Assembly (NCBI GenBank): GCA_907165135.1 | Contig: OU015566.1 | Coordinates: forward strand, 6,804,157-6,868,156 | Source: Oikopleura dioica | Lineage: Eukaryota; Chordata; Appendicularia; Copelata; Oikopleuridae | Direction of reading: 5' to 3' | DNA length: 64,000 bases | Shown here: positions 43,056 to 52,378 of the stretch, one piece after another | Layout: every line of letters starts with the position of its first letter | How positions within the stretch are numbered: the stretch's first letter is position 1 | The notes under the pieces: generated by a model | Told to the model about the DNA's origin: nothing | What the model saw: the letters and a program-made list of their open reading frames with translations, nothing else | Database searches by the model: none | Made by a program: the position numbers and the translations under genes

Positions 43056-44684
43056 ATGATAAAAAGAGACGAGCTTGGCGAGAGCAGTTGTTTTCAAGAC
43101 AGCCAAACAGATGTGGTCATTTGGGGATTGAGTCTTATAGGAGCTACCGTTTTCGTGGCAACTAGTAAAGTGAGCTTACTTTTGCACTTTATCGAAGACA
43201 AAAGATGGTACGGTGACTTCATGACTTTTGCGGTCACTCTAGCGATGGGAACGATGTTTGCAGTGACTATCTTTCAGTTTATTCCAGAGAGCCTTCATTT
43301 TCTCCATGTCCAGGTTTAATCAATTTATCACCAAACAATAAAATATTTCAAGACGTACAATGTCTCTTGTGAGAGCTGTCACAAAGGCTTTTGGGCAAGC
43401 AGTATTGTTGACCGACATAATTGCTTGGCTATTTGCAGCATGGAACAATTCGAAAGAAGTGAGCTTTACAGAATCGATGTCGGAGGTTCGAAGAAAGGGT
43501 TTCTTTTTTTTAACGATTTCAGGCGCTTCGTCTTTCATGAGCACAATGACCGTCTCATACTTTTTCTTCATCGTCGTCTATGATGTCCAAAAGATCATCC
43601 AATGCATATTCTCTAGGGAATACACTACCCGATCTACAGATATAGAAGAAAGAATACTGAAAACATATGGCAGCAAAGAAGCTTTTAATTGTGACCGGAC
43701 ATGTTCAGAGCCGTGCACTTGCCAGGAAACTCATTTTGTCGAATCCCGCATCAAAATAAGCAACTCAGTTGGGGCTAGCGCTAATGCTGAGGGCCGTAGA
43801 CGAAGCACTTTTCGCTTGAAAGCTCAGGATTGGCCGGAAAAATATAAATTTTTCGCCTTCGAACAGCCATAGCTCACGCTATACTATATGAAACCAAGGG
43901 ATGAAGGTATCTTTCGAAAGCTCAGCTTCTGAGGATTGGGGGAACGTAAAAATCATTTCGGAAAATCGACATTTCTGATTGGCCGAAAATTTGAAATAAC
44001 TATTTTTGCCAGTCAACATCAACTTTTTTCAAATGTTTTTTCTTTCCCCCAATCCATAGAAACTGAGCTTTTTAAAAATGTATCAATCACGTGATTTCAT
44101 TATCTCTCACGTGAGATATGGCAGTTCGTAGGAAATTCATAAAAATGGTCTCAGAATCGCCCCAGGCAATGAAAAAAAGTTTTTTCCAGGTGATTTCTAG
44201 GTTTTCGATGATGAATAAAACGATCAACATAATGATTTTCCCCCTAGTTGAAATTTTTGTCAAAATCGAAAATTTATATTTTTTCCGACCATTGGAAATT
44301 TGTTAATACTGATGCATGGGTTATTCTTTTGACCACATCTTTCGAGTGCCTCATTGAAGGTATGCCGTACACAAATTAGTTCATTACTGTATTTCTCCAG
44401 GAATGGCCTTCACGCTGACATTGCAAGACGATATCACTGCTGGTTTTTCAGTTCTATTTGCGATGCTATTAAAGATGATACCAGTACGAATCTATGAGTC
44501 TCACATGACATGACCTTATTTAGCAAAAACTCGGGAACGCCGTGATCTTGATGCGCTCTGGCCTGTCTCCTTTTTGTCAAAGTGCTTTGGTTCTCACTTC
44601 AGTGTCTGCTATCTATCCAGGCGTTTGTATCGCGATGCTTCTTAGAAATATGCACATAAAAGCAGCTGTAAAGGCCAAGTTCTT
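43056..44684 (+). pseudogene. ZIP/SLC39-like membrane protein copy A, 5' part, split by two transposons
   Basis: ATG 43056 (MIKRDELGESSCFQDSQTD). Exon 1 includes VIWGLSLIGATVFVATSKVS and MTFAVTLAMGTMFAVTIFQF then IPESLH, matching the ZIP pattern LAxGTLxxDALLHLIPEA. The reading frame is interrupted after LKAQDW by a 459-bp element (43832-44290), resumes with NTDAWVILLTTSFECLIEG, AMLLKMIP, KLGNAVILMRSGLS and IYPGVCIAMLL, and stops at AAVKAKFL where a 7.1-kb MULE begins. The 3' remainder is at 51806-52149. Apart from the insertions no other damage is seen, so inactivation looks recent. Splicing out of the small element cannot be excluded. Confidence 0.8.
43832..44290. mobile_element. 459-bp non-autonomous TIR element in ZIP-like copy A
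   Basis: Left end GGCCGGAAAAATATAAATTT and the reverse complement of the right end, GGTCGGAAAAAATATAAATT, are inverted repeats of about 24 bp. ATT flanks both sides (829-831 and 291-293 of the 43- and 44-kb blocks), so the target duplication is ATT if the TIR starts with GG; ATTGG if it starts two bases later. Copy B runs CAGGACTGGAAATTG without interruption, giving the empty site. No ORF of its own. Confidence 0.85.
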
Positions 44685-44836
44685 GAGAGAGGCGATTTTC
44701 TGGCAGTTAGATTTTCTGGCAGTTAGACTTTCTGGCAAAGGCGATTTTCTGGCACTGCCAGAAAATCTAACTTCCAGAAAATCGCCTTTGCCAGAAAATC
44801 TAACTGCCAGAAAGTCTAACTGCCAGAAAATCGCCT
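44685..44836. repeat. MULE left terminus: TIR plus palindromic extension
   Basis: The outer half (44685-44757) contains four TTTCTGGCA words in the order GGCGATTTTCTGGCAGTTAG, ATTTTCTGGCAGTTAG, ACTTTCTGGCA, GGCGATTTTCTGGCA. The inner half (44758-44836) repeats them inverted (TGCCAGAAAATC...). The end can therefore fold into a hairpin of about 70 bp stem. Confidence 0.9.
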
Positions 44837-45149
44837 TTTTAGTATGCATATTATTTGAAACTCTGCAAAAAACTATTTTTAATAAAATCATTTATAAATT
44901 CGAAAAACTGGTGATTATCACACAAATTTCATTCCGGAGCAGTTTCAGCAGGAGTTTGCACCTTTCGACGGGAGCGTTTGATCTAAAAGCCGACTATTCA
45001 GGGCGCTAAAAAAGACGACGAATTTGGAATTGAAATTTCTGCGCTAAAAATAGAATGAGGGCAGCATCCACAGTTCGTTCTTGCTATTTTCGGAGTAACA
45101 AACGGGTTAACAGGCAGCTGAAAAGTTAGATTTTGATTTTTCTGAGAAA

Positions 45150-48100
45150 ATGGAGGATGATGAAGAGAATGCGGATAGAAAAATGTTGAAACTGACACCG
45201 ATTCCACCACCTTCTGAGGAAGAATTTTCAGGATAGTTTTATAACAAGTTCAGTTTCAAAAAGCATTTGCGTGCGCCATTATCTCAGTGGGTGCTCACTG
45301 TGACCAAGTACTCGAAATCAGATGCAAACACCGGGTGATTAACACAGAAATTCCCGGAAGAAGCTGATTTATGTTTGCTACAGCTATTAATCTTGAATAA
45401 ATGGGTCAAAAGTGGCCTTTGTCAATGAATTTTTATAAAACGTGTAAGAAAACATTGGTGGTACTGTCGAAAACCCTGCCTTGGTAACGATTCAACGAAA
45501 CTCAAAAAACAATGCATCCTTCCTCGTCAAAGTTGCTTCCAGATCATTTGCTTTCAAAGCAAGAAAAGCGAAGAAAACGATTCTGCATTCTAAAAACGAC
45601 GATCCTGACTTCCGTTTCAAGATGCGAGTCGAGTGTGAAAATCAATCATATTCGAAAGACGCTTCATTCCGCTGTTCAACGAAGATTTGGATGTTTGCAA
45701 AAGTTGTTGATATGGAATCTCCTCGTTTTTTTGAGCTCAGCAATTGGCGATGTGGAAAGCTAGAGTCGAAAGTAGACATTCACATGAATAAATGTCTGAA
45801 GAACGATGCACTCGAAAAGAAGCGATTACAGTACGCAACGACTGTGTCCATGCTCAACAGGAACCAAATTCGCCCAAAAAGTCAACAGACAATTCGTGGA
45901 GAAGTTCAAAAAGATTCACAACTTTCGAGCATGGAAAGAGGCAATCTTTTCACGAAAAAGGAGATGAGACGTCTTGCTCAGAATTCCAGAAAGTACGAAA
46001 GAAAAATAAAGGCCGCTACAGTTCCTGATCCTCGACGCTTGGAAGACTGGATGACAGTACTAGGAAAGTGATTTATTTGACCGAGCACAGATGCACGAAA
46101 GAAATGACAGTGAATATAGTTTAGTTAAATCTTGAGTTGAATTATCCTTTAGAGCTTGGGACATCCTTGATACGGTAGAAAAGCAGAGGCCGTGCGTTCT
46201 TCTTTTTCCTTTGTCTTTCCCTGAACTAACATAAATTCGAAGCCGCAAGCGGCTTCTCTTACGATGCAGGAGTTCTTGGGGCTTCGAGGACCCGAGCAGC
46301 GGGAGCTCCAGCTCGAGCGGGTGCTTTCTTTGCTGTTGTAGAAACTGCAGCGAATTTGAAGCGGGAGTCACACCAGCGTTCGCTCTCGCATGAACGGGAC
46401 CAAGAGGTTCTCCCTTTGAAATCAGAATTGAAAAAGGATTTCGCGTTCTTTTTGATTTACCTGATAGTTAGCGTCGAAAAACTTTTTAAACCATTGAACG
46501 AAGTGTGAGACACTTGACAGTGGTGAAAGGAAATTACTTTGCATGACGTTGTCGCCACGGAAGCAGATTTCTCCTTTTCCTTCGCGCGCATAATAATCCA
46601 TGTCGGGCACGTCAACAAGTTTAAAAAATATTAGCCATCGGCAAATAGCTGAACCAGACGTCGCTTGTTTTCCAAGGCTCTTTAACCGAGAAGATTGTAA
46701 TGCCACAGCAGACGGTGCAGATGTTCTTGTGAGTCAAGACGACGCCTTTCGGATCGCCAGTCGTGTCGGATGTGTAATTGATCGTAGCAATGTCTGAATA
46801 ATGAAATTAAATGATCGCCCCTATTTTTATCATTTTTACCTGAAGAAGTCGGCGGAACATTATCAAACGAGCTGTCTTTTCCGATTGCAATAAAATCGTC
46901 GAAACTTATGATTTTATAATTGGAGGACTTGACCTTCTTGAATTTTCGAAACACAACGATTGTTTGAAGATGAGCAGGCTTGATTTTGAGAATGAGGTCA
47001 AGTTTCTTTTGATTTTGAACGAAGCAGATTGGAGCTTCAATCTGAAGAAAAAGTAAAAATAATCTCGTAAAGAAGTTGTAAACTTACGTGCTCGAGAATG
47101 TATTTGACTGCTTGTTCACCAAAAGTATCGTAAAGCGAAACATTGCATATATTTTGATAGTATCCTCCAATGATTACTGCGTCGTATTCGTAGCAATTCG
47201 ACGAGTAGATCGCAATTTTGCTTTCTCCACTGATAAGTCCGTGCTTTTTCAGTGAATTCGCCAGGTATTGAGATGTTGCAGCGAACTCGCCATAAGTACG
47301 GGTCGTGTAATCTGTCAAATCTGGCGTCGGAGTGCCTCAAATGATAGCATTATCACTGGCGGTCTCTCTTCCTCGCTGGAAGCACTCAAGAATTGTCTGA
47401 ATAACTGTAAAGAAAGTTCTGAGTGATACGCTTTACCTGTGGATAATCAGCTGGCAGAGTCCAGAGTCCTTTCTTCTCGCAGAGAATATTGTGTCTTGCG
47501 AAGGTTTCAGAATCTGCTTCATAACTTTGTGGCGCGTCAACGTAGTCTAATTTCTTGTTTCTGTGTAGAGTTATAATTTTGATGAAGACAAACCTTATCT
47601 ACGCCCATTTTTTTTGAACGAGTTTTGCAAGACTTTGAAGTTATTGACATATTCGTGCTCGTGTTTTGCATTGTACTTTACTGTCTTTAGTCGGATGGAA
47701 CCTAAACCAAATGTAGCTTGATTAAAAACGATTCGAAAGATGAGGGGTAAGGTGGAGACAACGAGGACATCATTTTTGTTTCACGAAACGAACATTGAAA
47801 AGTAATAATTCATTAATAAATCACGAAAAGGCGATGGTGAAACAAAATGGATTCTAATGAATGAGTTTCTTTCGCCGGAACAACGAAGCCCGATATGGGA
47901 TGAAGCTCTAGCTTTTGCGACTCAACACGATTTGCGCATGCTGACCTCTTCAAAACACTGGTTTGTTGACGGTAAATTCTTTACGAAAGGCCAGCAAAAG
48001 AAGTTTGGCTACCGTCAACTCCTCATTATTGGATCAAGAGACCGAGATGATAGTGTTAATCCTAGATTCTTTATTATTCTCAAGGGTCAGTCTAAAGAAG

Positions 48101-49212
48101 GCTACAAGATTGTCTTTGAGGCTTTAAAGGAAATGATCAATATTGAAAATTTTGAACTTACTTGGTTCGGCAGCGAATTTGTCGTGTGTAATAACGTTGA
48201 TGAGGACCACAATCGGCCGTTCGGTAGTTTTGAATAGCAGAGCAGCCGATTTTCCTGAAAAAACTGTAAATTGATCTACAAAAAGAAACTTTGTCCTGAT
48301 TCTGAATTTACAACTGTCTCGTCCGATTTCGAACCTGGGCTCAGAAATTCGATTCGCGAAACATGGCCGGAGAAGAATCTACGCATGGTTGGGTGCTACT
48401 TTCATTGGTTACAGAGTGTTAGAAGATATTTACAAAGTCATGGACTGTTGGCACTCTGGGAGAAAAATGGAAAGATACTCCAAGCACTCATCCATGCGAT
48501 CCCATTCATTCACTTGACCGAACCTACATTCTACGACACATTTATGCAGCTTTTGCGTCGAACACTTGATGAACTGTCTACACCACTAATCAAAGACGAG
48601 ATTAATGAGTTCTACAGATATCTTTCTACGACGTACTTGAATGACGATGCTAAATTCCCTCCTAGTTCATGGGCCCTTGCATTATCGATAGGAGCGAGGA
48701 ATGGTTCAAAATTCTTGACTAATAACAGTCTTGAAATCATGGTAAGTTACCTTTTTTTCGATGGGAAATCTTGTAAAAACATCGAATTCGTGAAGATGCG
48801 ATTCCAACTAAAATTAAATGTTTAGAACTCATCCCTGGTGGATCAAGGAATCAACAATGCGACAGAGCTATCTACGGTCATCTCCATTGCTAATGGCTTT
48901 AAAAGTGAAAGCTTCAGTACGGAAATTGCTAAGCTTGAGAGCAACAGCCAGCAAAGTACTAAAAATGACAGATTGTGCGCCTTAGTTGCGGTTGTACGCT
49001 ACGAGCAGCTAGCAAGATTTGACAAAAAATGCGCAGAAAATGGCTCAATCGAAGAAGCAATTGTTTCTGTCGGCTTCGGCTTGATGAGGGCCAGATCAAA
49101 GGCCGAGTCATTGAAATCTACTCAGAAACTCCGACATTTTATCAACAACGCCACGCAACCAGAAACTGCTGTATTTCAAAATTTGATTAAAGAATCAACA
49201 GCTGACGTATAG
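45150..49212 (+). CDS. MULE transposase (MURA-like, DDE)
   Basis: Five exons keep frame: 45150-45231, 45449-46063, 47831-48195, 48286-48741 and 48826-49212, 634 codons. The N-terminal part has Cys/His pairs ([28 protein letters not shown]) resembling a FLYWCH/WRKY-GCM type finger (tentative) and a Lys/Arg-rich segment. The core shows HWFVDGKFF (first Asp), [29 protein letters not shown] (second Asp), [14 protein letters not shown] (C-x2-H of MULEs) and [10 protein letters not shown] (Glu). Introns 1 and 2 need GA-AG boundaries; intron 3 uses a GTTGATG donor; intron 4 is standard. Intron 2 (1.77 kb) hosts the antisense acyl-CoA synthetase fragment. Catalyses cut-and-paste transposition. All catalytic residues are present, so it may be active. 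Confidence 0.8.
46072..46499. other. Unassigned sequence between transposase exon 2 and the ACSL fragment
   Basis: A minus-strand frame with Ala/Pro/Arg-rich reading ([20 protein letters not shown], about 46260-46360) has the look of a basic protein tail and could be part of another captured host gene, but I cannot name it. Confidence 0.3.
46500..47712 (-). pseudogene. Captured long-chain acyl-CoA synthetase fragment, decayed
   Basis: Reads minus: [109 protein letters not shown]; then [20 protein letters not shown] and [12 protein letters not shown]. These follow ACSL-family order, with introns still present. Damage: an in-frame TGA after DNAII (about 47339), Asp for Gly in the AMP-binding loop (TSGTTG became TSDTTG), and an internal deletion. 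LPMANIF runs straight into [20 protein letters not shown] with a frame change near 46619, losing roughly 250 residues of the enzyme. After GDNVM the match ends. It sits antisense inside the MULE, between the two halves of the transposase gene. DNA-level capture (introns kept) is inferred. Confidence 0.85.
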
Positions 49213-49268
49213 TTACTATTTTTTATACAAAAATAAAAATTATTTAGTCATACCAGTTTCAAGAAGCA

Positions 49269-50518
49269 ATGCCTGTGATGTCCCCAGTTCGCGATGAGCA
49301 AGAAACAGCTGGTGAGCAAGTTGACCCAGATCCTTTCGCTCAGCAAGGAGGAGAATTCGATTTGAGAAGAGTTGCGGCGCCAATCGCTCAGCCAGTTCAA
49401 AGAGTGGAAAGAAGAGTCGATGAGGAGACGAGCAATGATGAAGTCGATGTGCCAGCTGTTATCCATGAGTTCGACCCACCTCCAGTGGACTCTTTACCGT
49501 CGGACAATGAGGATCGTGAGCCTGAAAACTGTAATATATCAAAAATGTAAATATCAAAAATTTAATATTTCTAGTTGAAAAATCGCCATCTCCAATACAT
49601 TGGGAACGACTTCTGGATAAAACCGATGAGATAGATGAAACGATCAGAAAACAGTTTCCAAATCGTCCTTCGTCTTCAGAATCGGAGCAAGGTAACTGTC
49701 CATATTTAAAAAATAAATGACTTTCATTTAAGAAAATGACGAAGCCGGACAAGCTAATCGTTCTCGTCCAACATCTGATTCTTACCGGAATTTTGATGAC
49801 AGAACTAGTCCCGAAAAGCTGGTTCTATCTGAACCCAAGCAGCCACGGAAGTATATTCGCAGCGCAAAATCCGCAAAACAGCGCAAAACGCGGGATCTTT
49901 CATTGTCAGATTCTGAATCGGATCGTAAGTTTAGTTTTATCAAGCAGAATGTTAATTATTCTAGATGAGCGCCCCGAATCTTCGCAAAATACGCGTAGTT
50001 TGTGCGCAAAAGTGAAGCGGAATGCGAAAAAATCAACCTATTGCGAGCATGATTCCCCACCAAAAAAGAAAAAGAAGAAAACTGAAGCCGAAGTGCGTTT
50101 GGCAGCCCAAATTGCGAAAGAAAAGAAAATTCTTAAAGAAAGAAATCGAAAAAAAAGAGAAAATGATCCTAAGGTAATGCTTGTATGTTTCTTTAAGAAA
50201 ATAGCAGAATATTTAGGGCTACTATGCTGATATAGCAAATAAACGGCGTCAAACCATTCAAAGAAAAAAAAGAACAAAATGAAGAGTTGATCGCAGAGTT
50301 ACGGGAAGAGCTGGAAAAAATGAAGGCGGAAAATGCGAAATTGCGAAAACGCGAAGAAATGAGAAAAGCAGATATCCCAGGATTGTTTACACGTATATAA
50401 TGGTTTCTTATTTAATTGTATTTAATTAGAATAACTTGATAAATAATAAAAAGACGATGACGATTTGATGCGCCAATTAAAAGAAGTACTCGCCACTTCC
50501 GACGAAGAAGACTTCTGA
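49269..50518 (+). CDS. MULE second gene: acidic/coiled-coil accessory protein, unknown
   Basis: ATG 49269 (MPVMSPVRDEQETAGEQVDP) lies 57 bp after the transposase stop, on the same strand, behind a TTTCAAG acceptor-like site; this spacing suggests a two-gene operon with trans-splicing, as in larvaceans. Exons with about 45-bp introns read HEFDPPPVDSLPSDNEDREP, SPSPIHWERLLDKTDEIDET, then a Ser/Arg/Lys segment with PPKKKKKKTEAEVRLAAQIA (NLS-like), and a long charged coiled coil (EKKEQNEELIAELREELEKM). The last exon (about 50454-50518) ends DDLMRQLKEVLATSDEEDF. No family recognised; by position it could play the part of the MURB-type second gene of Mutator, but no similarity is claimed. Confidence 0.65.
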
Positions 50519-51684
50519 TGTTCTATAAAAAAAGCTCCTTACATTTTCATCAAACTCGTTACATTCGTTACGGACGATTTCCATAGGTCAGAGCCGTTAC
50601 AAAATTACCGGGGCAAACTTGCTGTTGCTCTAGCGCCTAAGGGTTACATTGTAGCCCAAGACATCTTTATACGTATCGACGGAGAATCTCAAGCTCTATG
50701 CCAGTATCATCTCAGATTTTCGAGATCTCAAAAAATTTCGGATTTATGGCGATTTTTCATTTTTCAAAGGACTACGTGTCCCTAATTCAGCCAATCACAG
50801 CACTGTATTTGACGCATTTGCACCGGTAAATTTGTAACGTCTCAGTTAATTGAAGCCGCTGAAAAATAAACCAATAAGTGAAAAAATTGATTGCAAAAGA
50901 AAATTCGAAACTCCTTTCCTATATATTTTTCTTCTTCGTTGGAGCTCCTAAAGATGGAATCGAGCACGTCGTTTTGTTGATTCATCGAGTTCCTAGAATT
51001 CGGAAGCTTTCTTTGTTGTCTGCGAGAAGAATACTGGCAGGAAGTTCTTCAATATCTTTCGAGGAGTTCAAAATCATGTTAAATTAAAGAAAGGGCACAA
51101 TTATAACGGGTAAATTCTTCTGGAGGCCCACAATTATAACGGGTTCAATATTCTCCCCGTTGTTATTTTATATGGTCAATTTTCAACACTGAGTCCTTTC
51201 TGAAATTGAAATTCTGAATTAAAATTTAAAAATGATAGACAGTATTTTAGTTTCGCAACTCGTAAAGCTTTAATGTCAAAAATTGAAAAAAAATAGAAAC
51301 ATTTAACTTATCAACGGTTTGTGCATCGAAAGAGAGAAGAAAACGCATCATACATTAAATACGAAAGGTTGAAGTTTGGAGGCGAAACAAAGCGGAAACA
51401 CAGTTCATAAGTTTTAAGCGAATTGGGCAAAATTTTATAGGCAGTTAATTCTTCTCTAATTCCTCTGGCAGTTAATTCTTCTCTGATCTTCATCATTTCC
51501 GCTTGAAAAAAACCGTTGATTTATCAACTAAATTCAGGCGAGCACAGCGCGGCGAATAAGGGAGGAGCGCGCCGCCCACGCGCGCCTGACTATTTCTCAG
51601 AAGAATCAGAAGATGAATTCCGAGCTCTTCTTCTCTCCGTTTTTTTATCTTCCAGGATCATTAACTATAGATGTGAAATCAAAA
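50519..51684. other. Non-coding right arm of the MULE
   Basis: No gene seen. Two short tandem features occur: CACAATTATAACGGG twice at about 51093-51111 and 51129-51142, and GGCAGTTAATTCTTCTCT twice at about 51440-51484. The latter shares GGCAGTTA with the TIR words and could be a transposase-binding motif (inference). Confidence 0.45.
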
Positions 51685-51805
51685 GAGGCGATTTTCTGGC
51701 AGTTAGACTTTCTGGCATATTAGATTTTCTGGCATTGCCAGAAAATCGCCTTTGCCAGAAAGTCTAACTGCCAGAAAATCTAACTGCCAGAAAATCGCCT
51801 CCCTC
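51685..51805. repeat. MULE right terminus: TIR plus palindromic extension
   Basis: The outer half (about 51736-51805) is the inverted match of the left TIR. The inner half (51685-51735) again starts GAGGCGATTTTCTGGCAGTT and folds back on it, slightly shorter than on the left (the repeat array has lost a unit). Ends directly at CAAGTTCTT. Confidence 0.9.
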
Positions 51806-52149
51806 CAAGTTCTTTGCGGCTCTTGTTGGAATGTTTCTTTACCTTTCCTTGGCGAGGATGTTTCCTGCCATGCAGGTGAAAATATTAGATCGTACACGGG
51901 TAATAAAAATCATAGGAGCTTGTGGATGCACCGCCAAAAGAAAGCCGAATGTCTGTCAATTCATATCGTCAACAGACAAAGCGTAAAACTTTCAGGCGTT
52001 TGTTCATTGCTAATGTTGGCTATGTCATTGCTTTCTTCATCCTAGCTCCTCTCGTAAGCTTGTTTTCTAAGGATTAGAGTGATTTTTAGATTTATTATGA
52101 AAATCAAATTCAACAAAAAATCGAAGAAATCATCTGCGGTGACAATTAA
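51806..52149 (+). pseudogene. ZIP-like copy A, 3' part
   Basis: Resumes exactly where 44684 broke off: KFFAALVGMFLYLSLARMFP, then after a 45-bp intron ELVDAPPKESRMSVNSYRQQ and a membrane segment (FIANVGYVIAFFILAPLV), then a short last exon YYENQIQQKIEEIICGDN and TAA. Matches copy B (53470-53827) through the stop. It has no promoter or start of its own in this position. Confidence 0.8.
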
Positions 52150-52378
52150 AGATCGTATTTGTCTGTATTTCTGGAAAGCAATAAATTCATAATTAGAACA
52201 TGTTGACGTCGACTGCCGACTCTTATTTTTTCTGACTTTTGAAGCAAACCGAAAGACATCTTATAGTGACCCAGGACTCTCATTAATGACCCAAGGGAAA
52301 CATTCCTCGTCTTATCGTTATTTCAAAGCATATAAAGCAGGGTTCATTCTCAACCATCGCATTTCGGAAAACGCAGGG

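Larger units (their letters stand above)
44685..51805 (+). mobile_element. Mutator-like element (MULE) carrying transposase, accessory gene and captured host gene fragment
   Basis: The element is bounded by a perfect 9-bp direct repeat CAAGTTCTT (44676-44684 and 51806-51814), the classic MULE target duplication. Both ends start GAG[AG]GAGGCGATTTTCTGG and match over about 67 bases as inverted repeats with a mismatch at the fourth base. Outside them the two halves of ZIP-like copy A join in frame and in order, so the whole 7121 bp is one insertion. Contents: transposase gene (45150-49212), accessory gene (49269-50518), both plus strand, and an antisense acyl-CoA synthetase pseudogene (46500-47712). 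Two hairpin elements moving as a composite is the main alternative. Confidence 0.88.

Noticed and set aside
46130-47712. Acyl-CoA synthetase as a working resident gene
   Set aside because: In-frame stop, altered AMP-binding loop, large internal deletion with frame change, and position inside the transposon.
48196-48285. Frameshift or stop disrupting the transposase
   Set aside because: The stop after GSFE falls inside a phase-0 intron (GTTGATG donor, AAAAG acceptor) that rejoins the conserved frame.
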